Below are positions 17,112 to 25,681 of a stretch of DNA of 64,000 nt, one piece after another. Each line of letters begins with the position of its first letter. Positions within the stretch are counted from its first letter, which is position 1. The stretch comes from Cognatishimia sp. SS12 (lineage in GTDB: Bacteria > Pseudomonadota > Alphaproteobacteria > Rhodobacterales > Rhodobacteraceae). A model generated the notes under the pieces. It was not told the DNA's origin and ran no database searches. It worked only from the letters and a program-made list of their open reading frames with translations. The stretch lies in assembly GCF_028369055.1 (NCBI RefSeq), contig NZ_JAQNCZ010000001.1:744001-808000 (forward strand), read 5' to 3'. Both the position numbers and the translations under genes were made by a program.

Positions 17112-18782
17112 ATGTATCAGTACAACGACTTTGACAGCGCCTTTCTGGCTGAACGCAACCGTCAGTTCCGCGCCCAGGTGGGCCGCCGCATCGATGGCTC
17201 GCTGACCGAAGATGAATTCCGCCCACTGCGCCTGATGAACGGGCTGTATCTGCAGCTGCACGCTTATATGCTGCGCGTGGCCATCCCTTATGGCACGCTG
17301 TCTTCGGCGCAGATGGACAAGCTGGCTCTGCTGGCTGAAAAGTGGGACAAAGGCTATGGCCATTTCACCACCCGCCAGAATATTCAATACAACTGGCCAA
17401 AGCTGAACGATGTGCCAGATATGCTGGACGCGCTGGCAGAGGTGAACCTGCATGCGATCCAAACCTCGGGCAACACCATCCGCAACGTGACCGCAGACCA
17501 TTTTGCGGGCGCATCGGCTGACGAGGTGGCCGATCCGCGCCCTGTGGCGGAATTGATCCGCCAGTGGTCCACAGATCACCCGGAATTCCAGGCGCTGCCA
17601 CGCAAGTTCAAAATCGCTGTCTCCGGCGCGCGTGACAATGACCGCGCGGTGATTATGGCGCATGACATCGGCCTTTATATCGTTGAAAACGACGCAGGCG
17701 AAGTTGGCTACCAGCTGGTGGTCGGCGGCGGTCTGGGCCGCACGCCCATGATCGGCAAAGTGCTGAAGGATTTCATCCGCCAGGACGATCTGCTGGCCTA
17801 TCTGGAAGCAACCGTTTCGGTCTGGAACCTGCTGGGGCGTCGCGACAACAAATATAAGGCACGCATCAAGATCACCGTACACGAGCATGGCATCGAAGAA
17901 ATCCGCCGCCGCGTGGAAGATCGCTTTGCTCTGATCCGCCCGACGTTTGGCGGCTTTGACGTCGCATTGCTGAAAGAGATCGAAGCGTTCTTTGCGAACC
18001 CGGAATTCACCAGCGCGCCGGTCGATGCCTATACCGCCGCCTATGATGCTGACCCGCTGTTCCGCAGCTGGGCCGATGCCAACCTGTCGGCGCACAAAAA
18101 TGACGACTATGCGATTGTTACCATTTCGCTGAAGAAACACGGCGAAACACCGGGCGACGCCAGCGCCGCGCAGATGCGCGCCATGGCCGAACTGGCCCGC
18201 CAATATGGCCATGACGAGCTGCGCATCAGCCATGAGCAGAACGTGATCCTGCCGCATGTGCATAAATCCCATCTGCCGGCGATCTATGCCGCGCTGAAAG
18301 AGCAGGATCTGCACACCGCGAATATCGGCCTGATTTCCGATATCATCGCCTGCCCCGGTATGGATTATTGCGCGCTGGCAACCGCCCGCTCGATCCCTGT
18401 GGCGCAGCAGATTGCAACCCGCTTTGACGAACTGAAGCTGGAGCATGACATCGGCCATCTGCAGATCAAGATCTCGGGCTGCATCAACGCTTGTGGCCAC
18501 CACCATGTCGGTCACATCGGCATTCTTGGCCTGGACCGCGCGGGCGTCGAAAACTACCAGATCACCCTGGGCGGTGACGCGACCAACACGGCGGCCATCG
18601 GGCAGCGCGTTGGTCCGGGCTTTGCCTATGATGAAATCGTACCGGCAATCGAACGCACGGTGCGGGGCTATCTTGACCTGCGCGAGGACGAAAACGAGAC
18701 GTTTATCGAAACGTTCAACCGCGTCGGCCTCGCCCCGTTCAAAGCCTATATTTACCCTGAGGCGCAGGCCAATGCCGCATGA
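17112..18782 (+). CDS. cysI: Siroheme-dependent sulfite (nitrite/sulfite) reductase
   Basis: 556 residues. The two-fold ferredoxin-type reductase architecture is visible: N-terminal half-domain (RPLRLMNGLYLQLHAYMLRVAIPYG, GHFTTRQNIQYNW) and siroheme/4Fe-4S ligands CPGMDYC and CINACGHHHVGHIGI. It reduces sulfite to sulfide. No flavoprotein subunit gene is present; electrons probably come from ferredoxin or the FNR encoded at 20092. It starts two bases after the DUF2849 gene and overlaps cysH by 11 bases. Confidence 0.95.
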   Translation: MYQYNDFDSAFLAERNRQFRAQVGRRIDGSLTEDEFRPLRLMNGLYLQLHAYMLRVAIPYGTLSSAQMDKLALLAEKWDKGYGHFTTRQNIQYNWPKLNDVPDMLDALAEVNLHAIQTSGNTIRNVTADHFAGASADEVADPRPVAELIRQWSTDHPEFQALPRKFKIAVSGARDNDRAVIMAHDIGLYIVENDAGEVGYQLVVGGGLGRTPMIGKVLKDFIRQDDLLAYLEATVSVWNLLGRRDNKYKARIKITVHEHGIEEIRRRVEDRFALIRPTFGGFDVALLKEIEAFFANPEFTSAPVDAYTAAYDADPLFRSWADANLSAHKNDDYAIVTISLKKHGETPGDASAAQMRAMAELARQYGHDELRISHEQNVILPHVHKSHLPAIYAALKEQDLHTANIGLISDIIACPGMDYCALATARSIPVAQQIATRFDELKLEHDIGHLQIKISGCINACGHHHVGHIGILGLDRAGVENYQITLGGDATNTAAIGQRVGPGFAYDEIVPAIERTVRGYLDLREDENETFIETFNRVGLAPFKAYIYPEAQANAA

Positions 18783-19566
18783 TCTCATCACAGACAGCTC
18801 GGCTGTGTCCGCTGTGAACCTGAGCGCGTCGGATCAGCCTGATCCGCTGCGCGAAAAGGTCGCCGCGCTCAACAGCCGCTACAAGCACCACTCGGCCACC
18901 GCCGTGCTGGAGCGTGCGCTGAAAGACCCTGATGTGGGCAAGCTGACCATGGTCAGCTCCTTCGGGGCGGAAAGCGTGGCGCTGCTGCATCTGGTGGCCA
19001 TGGTGGACAATTCGGTGCCCGTGCTTTTTGTGGACACCGAAATGCTGTTTGCCGAGACGCTCGAATATCAGCTGGAAATCACCGAGCGGCTGAACCTCAG
19101 CAATGTGCAGGTGATCCGCGCAAGCGCTGCGACGCTTGATGCCGAAGACCCCGATGGCACGCTGCATCAGCGTGACACGGATGCCTGCTGTGCCCTGCGC
19201 AAAACCCGCCCCTTGCAAAAGGCGCTGCGCGGTTATGATGGTTGGATCACCGGACGCAAACGTTTTCAGGCGGGCACGCGCGCGCAGCTCGAATTCTTTG
19301 AGATCGAAGATTTCACCGGCCGCATCAAGGTGAACCCGCTGGCCTTTTGGGCCCCCGAAGATGTACGCGCCTATCTGGAAGAAAACCGCCTGCCGAAACA
19401 TCCGCTGGTGGCCAAAGGCTACCCCTCGATCGGCTGCGCCCCTTGCACAAGCCCGGTGAAACCGGGAGAAGACCCAAGATCAGGCCGCTGGCGCGGTCAG
19501 GATAAAACCGAATGCGGCATCCATTTTGTCAATGGCAAGATGGTGCGCAAAGGAGAAACAGCATGA
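18772..19566 (+). CDS. cysH: Assimilatory APS reductase (4Fe-4S CysH type)
   Basis: 264 residues from ATG 18772, inside the end of cysI. The frame is open further upstream but antisense to no sensible protein there. SSFGAESVALLHL binds the nucleotide; Cys139-Cys140 (ACCALRK) and Cys222/Cys225 (GCAPCTSP) are the four 4Fe-4S ligands that mark the adenylylsulfate-using class; ECGIH carries catalytic Cys248. It reduces APS to sulfite using thioredoxin. Confidence 0.95.
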   Translation: MPHDLITDSSAVSAVNLSASDQPDPLREKVAALNSRYKHHSATAVLERALKDPDVGKLTMVSSFGAESVALLHLVAMVDNSVPVLFVDTEMLFAETLEYQLEITERLNLSNVQVIRASAATLDAEDPDGTLHQRDTDACCALRKTRPLQKALRGYDGWITGRKRFQAGTRAQLEFFEIEDFTGRIKVNPLAFWAPEDVRAYLEENRLPKHPLVAKGYPSIGCAPCTSPVKPGEDPRSGRWRGQDKTECGIHFVNGKMVRKGETA

Positions 19567-19982
19567 GTGTGATTGTCACCGATTCCGGCTTTGCCGCCGA
19601 TGATTGGACCAAAGGCTTTGTGGCCGAGTTTGAAACCGCCGCGGCCAATGATGTGGCCGCGCTGGATCTGGCCTCTGACACCAGCCCGGAAAGCCTGAGC
19701 AACCTGCTCAGCTCGGTTGAGATGATCCGGGTGGATTTCCCATCGGCGGCGGACGGGCGCGGCTTTACCATTGCGCGCCAATTGCGCCTGATGGGCTACA
19801 AAGGCCGCTTGCGGGCCAAGGGACACGTGCTGGCGGACCAATACGCCATGGCGCGTCGCTCGGGCTTTGACGAGGTGGAAATCTCGGACGATCTCGCCGC
19901 GCGTCAACCCGAAGACCAATGGCTGTTCCGCGCCGACTGGCAGGCCCACGATTATCAGTCGCGCCTGCGCGCCAAGAGCTAA
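19563..19982 (+). CDS. DUF934 protein of the sulfate assimilation operon
   Basis: 139 residues from ATG 19563, overlapping the cysH stop (ATGA). It reads VEMIRVDFPSAADGRGFTIARQLRLMGYKGRLRAKGHVLADQYAMARRSGFDEVEI, typical of DUF934. These proteins occur beside sulfite and APS reductases and are presumed accessory. The longer frame from 19512 lies in cysH and is not used. Confidence 0.92.
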   Translation: MSVIVTDSGFAADDWTKGFVAEFETAAANDVAALDLASDTSPESLSNLLSSVEMIRVDFPSAADGRGFTIARQLRLMGYKGRLRAKGHVLADQYAMARRSGFDEVEISDDLAARQPEDQWLFRADWQAHDYQSRLRAKS

Positions 19983-20091
19983 CGACAAAGGGCAATTGCA
20001 CGCAGCTCATGCCGGAGTTGCCGAGATTGCCCTTTTTACCTGACTAGAAACTGTTACATGGAGGGCGGGTAATACCGCCCGATTTGACGAT

Positions 20092-20952
20092 ATGAATGAG
20101 CAAACCGCAGTGACCGAAGCATCTGCCGTAGCGGCACCCAAAAAACCCGCCCTGCCTGACCCGCAGACCGTGACCGAAGTGAAACATTGGACAGATCGTC
20201 TGTTTTCTTTCCGCTGCACCCGTCCGGCCTCTTTGCGATTCCGGTCTGGTGAATTTGTGATGATCGGTCTGATGGGCGATCCTGACCCCAAGACCGGCAA
20301 GCAGAAACCTTTGCTGCGGGCCTATTCCATCGCCTCCCCGTCCTGGGATGAAGAGATGGAATTTTACTCGATCAAAGTGCAGGACGGTCCGCTGACCTCC
20401 AAGCTGCAGCACATCAAAGTCGGTGACGAAATCATCCTGCGTCCCAAACCCGTGGGCACATTGGTGCATGACGCGCTGATCCCGGGCAAACGCATCTGGT
20501 TCTTTGCGACCGGCACCGGCTTTGCGCCATTTGCCTCGCTGCTGCGCGAGCCTGAGACCTATGAGAAATTCGACGAAGTCATCATCACCCACACCTGCCG
20601 CGAAGCCGGTGAGCTGACCTATGGTGCGGAGCTGATCGAAAGCCTGAAGCACGATGAGCTGCTCAATGAGGTGATCGGCGAAGGCTTCTGGAAGAAGATC
20701 AAATACTACCCGACCACCACCCGCGAAGAGAGCCCGAAGATGGGCCGCATCACGGACCTCATGCGCTCTGGCGAAGCCTTCAAAGACCTTGGGGTTGAGC
20801 CGCTGAACCCAGACACCGACCGCGCGATGATCTGTGGCAACCTGGCGTTTAACCTTGAGCTGAAGGACCTGTTTGAGAACACCTATGGTCTGGAAGAAGG
20901 CGCAAACTCCAAGCCAGCGCACTACGTGGTTGAGAAAGCCTTCCTCGACTAA
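20092..20952 (+). CDS. fpr: Ferredoxin-NADP+ reductase (plant/bacterial Fpr type)
   Basis: 286 residues. FAD-binding RAYSIASPSWDE, NADP-binding IWFFATGTGFAPFASLLREPE and DRAMICGNLAFNLELKDL, and the C-terminal aromatic/acidic AHYVVEKAFLD. It shuttles electrons between NADPH and ferredoxin and could feed the ferredoxin-dependent sulfite reductase encoded just upstream. The first ~25 residues are a low-complexity extension. It ends the cys cluster and is followed by a strong terminator. Confidence 0.95.
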   Translation: MNEQTAVTEASAVAAPKKPALPDPQTVTEVKHWTDRLFSFRCTRPASLRFRSGEFVMIGLMGDPDPKTGKQKPLLRAYSIASPSWDEEMEFYSIKVQDGPLTSKLQHIKVGDEIILRPKPVGTLVHDALIPGKRIWFFATGTGFAPFASLLREPETYEKFDEVIITHTCREAGELTYGAELIESLKHDELLNEVIGEGFWKKIKYYPTTTREESPKMGRITDLMRSGEAFKDLGVEPLNPDTDRAMICGNLAFNLELKDLFENTYGLEEGANSKPAHYVVEKAFLD

Positions 20953-20982
20953 AACGTCGCGACGTTGAAAGAACAACAAAAG

Positions 20983-21005
20983 CCGCCTTTCGGGGCGGTT
21001 TTTTT
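20983..21005 (+). terminator. Rho-independent terminator of fpr
   Basis: CCGCC (20983-20987), loop TTTCGG, GGCGG (20994-20998), then seven T residues. Confidence 0.9.
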
Positions 21006-21030
21006 GTGGCTGGGGCCCGTGGCCGCGACA

Positions 21031-21065
21031 AAAGAAAACCGCATGGCCAAACGGCCACGCGGTTT
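21031..21065 (-). terminator. Rho-independent terminator of the acidic repeat protein gene
   Basis: Long stem AAACCGC.TGGCC with GGCCA.GCGGTTT (one mismatch), loop AAAC. On the reverse strand it is followed by a T-rich run, TTTTCTTTTG. Confidence 0.85.
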
Positions 21066-21088
21066 CCGATGTGTTTATGCGCTAAAGC

Positions 21089-21922
21089 TTATTGTTCTGG
21101 TGCAATGCCCAAAGCTTCGCGGATGGTGCCAAGCGCGTCGCTCAGCAGCGCCGGATCGTCCTGAACACGCTGCAGCGTTTGCTCCAGTACCGTTTTCTGC
21201 AGGGCTGGCAGGTCGACACCCTCAAGCACTTTCGAGACAGCCTCCATGTTGAAGTTCTCAACAGTCAGAAGATCCGTCAGAGCCATGTCTTGGCCCTCAA
21301 CCTCAACCATCGTGTCGGCGCTCAGCTCAGCATCCGCGGTGCCTTCCATCGCCTCGGTCTCGGCCATGGCTTCTGCGTCAGCTGTCGTCTCAGCATCCGT
21401 CGCGCCCTCGACCGCTTCGGCGGTCTCGCTCATCGCCTCTTCCGTGGCCTCGGCAGTCTCACTCATCGCTTCTTCGGTGGCTTGCGCCGTTTCGGCGACC
21501 GCCTCTTCAGTCGCTTCTGCAGTCTCGCTCGCGGCCTCTGCGGTGTCCTCAGCCATGTCTGCGGCGGTGGTTTCCGCAGTTTCGGCTGCGTTTTCGGTGA
21601 GGTTCAGCGCTTCGGACGCGGCGTTTTCCGCCTCAGCGACCAATTCGTCAGCCTTGTTTTGCGCTTCTTCAACCAATGCCTTGGCTTCATCCTGCACCTG
21701 CTGCACGGCCTCTTCCGCCGCTTCGGTCACAGCCTCAACCGCGGTTTCCACTTCGGCCTCAACCTCAGCAACGGTCTCTTCGGCCTCAACTGGGGCTGGC
21801 GCTGTCACTTCTGCTTCGGCCTGCACCGCGGTCGTTGTCTCGACCTCTGGCTCATCCGTAATTTGCCAAATGGCAACCCCGCCAACGACGGCTGCAACGG
21901 CAACCCAGATCAAATTCTTCAT
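21089..21922 (-). CDS. Membrane-anchored acidic Ala/Glu/Thr repeat protein (LEA-like 11-mers)
   Basis: 277 residues. An N-terminal uncleaved anchor (KNLIWVAVAAVVGGVAIW) precedes a ~180-residue, strongly acidic, Ala/Glu/Thr/Val-rich helical region and a more ordered C-terminus (about 205-277; LTDLLTVENFNMEAVSKVLEGVDLPALQK). Around residues 130-175 an 11-residue unit repeats four times (SETAEATEEAV, AETAQATEEAM, SETAEATEEAM, SETAEAVEGAT), mirrored by a 33-bp DNA tandem repeat. The 11-mer period recalls group 3 LEA proteins. I do not recognise an orthologue; a periplasmic structural or stress role is inference. GGAG precedes the start. Confidence 0.82.
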   Translation of the reverse strand: MKNLIWVAVAAVVGGVAIWQITDEPEVETTTAVQAEAEVTAPAPVEAEETVAEVEAEVETAVEAVTEAAEEAVQQVQDEAKALVEEAQNKADELVAEAENAASEALNLTENAAETAETTAADMAEDTAEAASETAEATEEAVAETAQATEEAMSETAEATEEAMSETAEAVEGATDAETTADAEAMAETEAMEGTADAELSADTMVEVEGQDMALTDLLTVENFNMEAVSKVLEGVDLPALQKTVLEQTLQRVQDDPALLSDALGTIREALGIAPEQ

Positions 21923-22029
21923 GGGATCTACTCCAATTCTATTGTCTTCTCGCGAATGCGAGACATATTTCCCGTGTCACATCAATTGTATCACGAAGAA
22001 AATAGAACAAGGGGAAAGCCGCGATATTT

Positions 22030-22107
22030 GCATCAAATCCGCTGATTATCGGGTTGAATCGGCTGAAAGCCACCTATAGTTTGTGGCATCAAATCTGCTA
22101 ATTATTG
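22030..22107 (+). repeat. Pair of 22-bp direct repeats in the infC leader
   Basis: GCATCAAATC[C/T]GCT[G/A]ATTAT[C/T]G occurs at 22030-22051 and 22086-22107, 56 bp apart, differing only by three transitions. The second copy ends just before the AAGG ribosome-binding site of infC. A possible -10 TATAGT (22075-22080) lies between them. Confidence 0.6.
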
Positions 22108-22120
22108 AAGGATCAAAACC

Positions 22121-22666
22121 ATAGCCCGCAGACCACATAACGCGCCTCCGCAGCGCGATACAGGCCCTCGCATCAATGATCGCATCCGTGCACCGGAAAT
22201 TCGACTGATTGGCGCAGAAGGCGAAAACCACGGTGTAGTCAGCCCCGCCAAAGCCATGTCGCTGGCGCGTGAGGTCGATCTGGACCTGGTCGAAATTTCG
22301 CCAAATGCCACGCCGCCCGTCTGTAAGATCATGGACTATGGCAAGTTCAAATACGAACAGCAAAAGCGCGAATCCGAGGCGCGTAAAAAGCAAACCACCA
22401 TTCAGGTGAAAGAGGTGAAATTCCGCCCCAACACCGACACGCATGACTACGAAGTCAAAATGCGCAATGTGGTTAAGTTCTTGGAAAAGGGTGACAAGGT
22501 CAAAGTGACCCTGCGCTTCCGTGGCCGTGAAATGGCGCACCAGAACCTGGGCCGTGAGCTGCTGGAACGTGTGGCCGAGGACACCAAGGAATTGGGCAAA
22601 GTCGAAAACTTCCCCAAGATGGAAGGCCGCCAGATGGTCATGCTGATTGGGCCGCTGGCGAAATAA
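22121..22666 (+). CDS. infC: Translation initiation factor IF-3, with an ATA start codon
   Basis: 181 residues if translation begins at ATA 22121. This gives the conserved N-terminus [31 protein letters not shown], preceded by GAAGGA eight bases upstream. The first in-frame ATG (22256) would remove 45 residues of the IF-3 N-domain. The C-domain has [19 protein letters not shown] and [19 protein letters not shown]-3 guards start-codon choice, and infC genes characteristically use rare start codons so that IF-3 represses its own translation. Confidence 0.94.
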   Translation: MARRPHNAPPQRDTGPRINDRIRAPEIRLIGAEGENHGVVSPAKAMSLAREVDLDLVEISPNATPPVCKIMDYGKFKYEQQKRESEARKKQTTIQVKEVKFRPNTDTHDYEVKMRNVVKFLEKGDKVKVTLRFRGREMAHQNLGRELLERVAEDTKELGKVENFPKMEGRQMVMLIGPLAK

Positions 22667-22690
22667 GCCGCGCTCAATTTGACAGTTTGA

Positions 22691-22720
22691 AACCCCGGCC
22701 CTCGTGGTCGGGGTTTTGCT
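22691..22720 (+). terminator. Rho-independent terminator of infC
   Basis: AACCCCG (22691-22697) pairs with CGGGGTT (22709-22715), with further GGCC/GGTC pairing inside, followed by TTTT and then TTTT again after GC. Confidence 0.85.
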
Positions 22721-22756
22721 TTTGGCGACAGTTGGGTGCCTCAGCTGCGCCGCGTT

Positions 22757-23143
22757 TCAATATTTCTGAATTTGCTCGGCCTGACAGGTGATGTCGTAAT
22801 ACCCCGCCTTGTCTTTGACAAAGATATGTTTCGTCAGCTGCAAATCAGCCCCGGGATCGATGCAGCCTGCCGCAATGGCCAGCCGATCGCCGCCGCCCTT
22901 CATCTTGTAAAACAAGCTTGATCCGCACTCCGCGCAGAACCCGCGCTGCGCAAAGCCCGACGATTGATACCACCGCAGCCCCGACTTGTCCTGAAACACC
23001 AAAGCGCTTTCCTGCGCCACGGTCGAGGCCCAGACATGGCCGCTGGTGCGGCGGCACTGCGAACAATGACAGGCCGTCACCTCCCGCCGCACCGCAGTGA
23101 CCGTAAATGTGACAGCCCCACATTCGCATCGCCCTGATGGCAT
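22757..23143 (-). CDS. GFA (glutathione-dependent formaldehyde-activating / CENP-V-like) family protein
   Basis: 128 residues from ATG 23143, with AGGAGG just upstream; the longer frame from 23194 lacks support. Zinc-binding cysteine clusters CECGAV, CHCSQC and CAECGS mark the GFA fold. Members include glutathione-dependent enzymes, but most are uncharacterised and formaldehyde activation should not be assumed. It ends close to the infC terminator and is divergent from the ArsR operon. Confidence 0.9.
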   Translation of the reverse strand: MPSGRCECGAVTFTVTAVRREVTACHCSQCRRTSGHVWASTVAQESALVFQDKSGLRWYQSSGFAQRGFCAECGSSLFYKMKGGGDRLAIAAGCIDPGADLQLTKHIFVKDKAGYYDITCQAEQIQKY

Positions 23144-23211
23144 CCTGACCTCCTGTCTTTTGTCCGCCCCGCAGCCTGCTGACGGACCGCGCAAATAGCA
23201 AGCCTCCTTTC

Positions 23212-23271
23212 ATTCACCCAAAAGGTTGACTGATAGCGCGCGACATGTTATTCACCCATATGGTTGAACGA
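23212..23271 (+). promoter_or_regulatory. Two ArsR-type operators overlapping the promoter of the ArsR/SRPBCC operon
   Basis: The segment ATTCACCCA-WAW-GGTTGA occurs at 23212-23229 and 23250-23267, 38 bp apart; each is a near-palindrome (TTCACCC...GGTTGA). A promoter fits between them: -35 TTGACT (23226-23231) in operator 1 and -10 TATTCA (23249-23254) in operator 2, with a 17-bp spacer. A dimeric repressor binding here would block RNA polymerase. Confidence 0.6.
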
Positions 23272-23607
23272 AGTGATGACGCCCAGCTCAGCGACATTCT
23301 GAAAGCCGCCAGCGATCCGACCCGACGCGCCCTGCTTACGCTGCTCGCGCAGCACGGCCCGTCGCGTGTGACCGCCCTGGCCCAGCATTTCGACATGAGC
23401 CTGAATTCCGTGTCCAAGCACATCAAAGTGCTGGAACGCGCCGGGTTGGTCGCACGCCGCACAGAATGGCGTGAACACATCATCGAGGTGCAAATGGCGC
23501 CGCTGCGGCGCATCGACACCTGGTTTGCCGACCTGCGCTCGATATGGGCCCTCCGCCTTGAGGCGCTGAATGAGATTTTGACAAAGGAGACTGCCAATGA
23601 CGACTGA
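23260..23607 (+). CDS. ArsR-family transcriptional repressor
   Basis: 115 residues from ATG 23260. The earlier ATG at 23245 lies upstream of the predicted -10 and is unlikely, and the transcript probably starts at or next to this ATG (leaderless). Winged HTH: LSDILKAASDPTRRALLTLLAQHGPSRVTALAQHFDMSLNSVSKHIKVLERAGLV. No metal-binding cysteine motif is present, as in the ArsR subgroup that partners SRPBCC proteins. It likely represses its own three-gene operon by binding the paired operators over the start. It overlaps the next gene by 11 bases. Confidence 0.92.
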   Translation: MVERSDDAQLSDILKAASDPTRRALLTLLAQHGPSRVTALAQHFDMSLNSVSKHIKVLERAGLVARRTEWREHIIEVQMAPLRRIDTWFADLRSIWALRLEALNEILTKETANDD

Positions 23608-24034
23608 CATCCGCAAAGACCTGCATCTCAGCGTGGATCATGTGATCAATGCCGCCCCCGAGGTGGTATATAACGCCTGGCTCAACCCGGAAACGCTGGC
23701 CAAATTCATGCGCCCTGCCCCCGGGATGGGCGCGCCCAAGGTCAGCAATGATCCGCGCGAAGGCGGCGCGTTTGAAATCATCATGAGCCCCGGTGATCAG
23801 CATCTGCCCCATCGCGGCATCTATCGCAAACTCTCACCCCATGATCAGATTGTCTTTACATGGGAAAGCGCCTTTTCCCCCGCCGGCTCCGAGGTCACGA
23901 TTGATCTGCGCCCCGAAGGGGATGGCACCCATGTGACCCTGACCCATGTGACCTTCTTTGGCGAAGAAGAACGCGACAACCACCAGCAGGGTTGGGCGCA
24001 AATCCTGGCCACGCTGGCCGAAACTTTGGCCTGA
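23597..24034 (+). CDS. SRPBCC (AHSA1/START-like) domain protein
   Basis: 145 residues: HLSVDHVINAAPEVVYNAWLNPETLAKFMRPA, GGAFEIIMSPGDQHLPHRGIYRKLSPHDQIVFTWESAFSP (split here by the eye into strand blocks), ending HQQGWAQILATLAETLA. The fold is a ligand-binding helix-grip cavity. It is nearly always paired with an ArsR repressor, as here; the ligand is unknown. Confidence 0.92.
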   Translation: MTTDIRKDLHLSVDHVINAAPEVVYNAWLNPETLAKFMRPAPGMGAPKVSNDPREGGAFEIIMSPGDQHLPHRGIYRKLSPHDQIVFTWESAFSPAGSEVTIDLRPEGDGTHVTLTHVTFFGEEERDNHQQGWAQILATLAETLA

Positions 24035-24056
24035 AACACCCGGAAGGAGCGAGATC

Positions 24057-24431
24057 ATGGAACCTCTGAATATCACCGCCGTTCTGGCCGGCACGGCCCT
24101 GTCCTTTGTGGCGGGCTGGGCCTATTACAGCCCCAAGGCGCTTGGGCGCAGCTGGGCGACAGGCAGCGGCATCAGCCCCGAGCCGCCAGCAACCCTGCCC
24201 TGGGCGGCCATGGCGCTGCAACTCATCGGGCTTTTTCTGCTGGCGCTTGTGGTTGGGCTGACCGCGCAAAGCAATGCGCTTTTCACCGCGATCTTTGCCA
24301 TTCTGGCAGCGGCCGGCATGGTGATGGCGCAGGATGCCTTCAGCCAGAAATCCGGCACCGCCACCTTAATTGACGGCGGCTATGTGGTGCTTGCAGGGGT
24401 TTTGATGATCCTCTGTCAGGGCCTGCTCTGA
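24057..24431 (+). CDS. DUF1761-like small membrane protein
   Basis: 124 residues from ATG 24057 with GGAAGGAG upstream. It has four hydrophobic segments; the first carries FVAGWAYYSPKALGRSW, as in DUF1761 proteins. It is the third gene of the ArsR-controlled operon, 22 bases after the SRPBCC gene. Function is unknown. The frame opens earlier (23958), but that part overlaps the SRPBCC gene and is rejected. Confidence 0.82.
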   Translation: MEPLNITAVLAGTALSFVAGWAYYSPKALGRSWATGSGISPEPPATLPWAAMALQLIGLFLLALVVGLTAQSNALFTAIFAILAAAGMVMAQDAFSQKSGTATLIDGGYVVLAGVLMILCQGLL

Positions 24432-24550
24432 TTCAAACCCGCTGTGGCGTGCAGCGCTACAGTGATCGACATAGCCACAGACCTAATTTTTCATACCGCA
24501 GCCGTGCAAACCCCCTAGCACGGCTGCGTCATCTTGTGTAATCCGGCGAC

Positions 24551-25591
24551 ATGACCCAAAGCCTGACCATTGCCCGCCCCGATGACTGGCACCTGCACCT
24601 GCGCGATGGCGCAATGCTGCAAGCCGTCCTACCGGAATCCGCCCGCCATTTCGCCCGTGCCATCATCATGCCCAATCTGGTGCCGCCGGTTGTGACCCAC
24701 GCCGATGCCGCAGCGTATCACCAGCGTATCCTGGCTGCCCTGCCGGCGGATCAGTCGTTTGACCCGCTGATGGTGCTCTACCTCACCGAAGAAACCGACC
24801 CCGAAGATGTCGCCGCCGCCCATGCCAGCGGTCTGGTCAAAGCGGTCAAGCTTTATCCCGCCGGGGCCACCACCAACTCTGCCTCTGGCGTGCAGGATTT
24901 TGACAAGGTGCGCGGCGTGCTGGAAAAAATGGCTGAAATCGGCCTGCCGCTCTGCGTGCATGGCGAAGTCACCAATTCCGACATCGACATCTTTGACCGC
25001 GAAGCTGTGTTCATTGACCGGGTGCTCGACCCCATTCGCCGCGCCACACCGGGCCTGCGGGTGGTGATGGAACATATCACCACTAAGGATGGCGTCGATT
25101 ATGTCAAAGCCAACGACAGCGATCTGGGCGCAACCATCACCACGCACCATCTGATCATCAACCGCAACCACATCCTCGCAGGCGGCATCAAGCCGCATTA
25201 CTACTGCCTGCCCGTGGCCAAACGCGAAAGCCACCGCCTTGCTCTGCGTGCCGCAGCAACCTCGGGGGATGCGCGGTTTTTCCTCGGCACGGATTCTGCG
25301 CCGCATATCGACCCGCTGAAAGAAAACGCCTGTGGCTGCGCCGGCTGTTTCACCGCCACCAATACCATGGCGCTGCTGGCCCATGTGTTCGAAGAAGAAG
25401 GCGCGCTGGATCAGCTGGAGAAATTCGCCTCGCGCAATGGCCCCGGTTTTTATGGCCTGCCCGTAAATACCGAGACTCTGACACTCACAAAGTCAGACCA
25501 ACCAACACAATTCCCAGAAAAAATCGCCAGTGGCGACGGCCCTGTCACCGTCTTTGATCCGGGCTTCCCGGTCTACTGGGATGTCGCCTAG
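24551..25591 (+). CDS. pyrC: Dihydroorotase (class II)
   Basis: 346 residues. Metal-binding [10 protein letters not shown] near the N-terminus (HxH), carboxylated Lys in AVKLYPAG, the His ligands LCVHGEV and [13 protein letters not shown], and the substrate loop FLGTDSAPH. It closes carbamoyl-aspartate to dihydroorotate in pyrimidine synthesis. It lies directly upstream of pyrE, separated by a 90-bp gap that holds a dispersed repeat. Confidence 0.97.
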   Translation: MTQSLTIARPDDWHLHLRDGAMLQAVLPESARHFARAIIMPNLVPPVVTHADAAAYHQRILAALPADQSFDPLMVLYLTEETDPEDVAAAHASGLVKAVKLYPAGATTNSASGVQDFDKVRGVLEKMAEIGLPLCVHGEVTNSDIDIFDREAVFIDRVLDPIRRATPGLRVVMEHITTKDGVDYVKANDSDLGATITTHHLIINRNHILAGGIKPHYYCLPVAKRESHRLALRAAATSGDARFFLGTDSAPHIDPLKENACGCAGCFTATNTMALLAHVFEEEGALDQLEKFASRNGPGFYGLPVNTETLTLTKSDQPTQFPEKIASGDGPVTVFDPGFPVYWDVA

Positions 25592-25592
25592 G

Positions 25593-25625
25593 CTTCATCT
25601 TTTCTCAAATACTCCCGCCGGAGGC
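25593..25625. repeat. 33-bp dispersed intergenic repeat, copy 1
   Basis: It starts CTTCATCTTTTCTCAAATAC and ends with the dyad CTCCCGCCGGAGGC. A second copy with 31 of 33 identical bases lies at 31807-31839. On the reverse strand it reads as a short hairpin followed by a TATTT-rich stretch. It occurs just after the pyrC stop. Confidence 0.75.
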
Positions 25626-25681
25626 GCCCGCGCCCTCGGCCCTTCCGCAGCTTCACAGTCTCAGCAAAGGACGCCCGCGCC

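Noticed and set aside
17079..18791. 570-residue antisense frame opposite the sulfite reductase gene
   Set aside because: GC-rich third-position shadow; the forward frame has a full set of siroheme and Fe-S ligands, and the antisense translation has no domain.
21246..22079. Ser/Ala-rich forward frame opposite the acidic repeat protein
   Set aside because: Antisense shadow created by the repeated GAA/GCC codons of the reverse gene.
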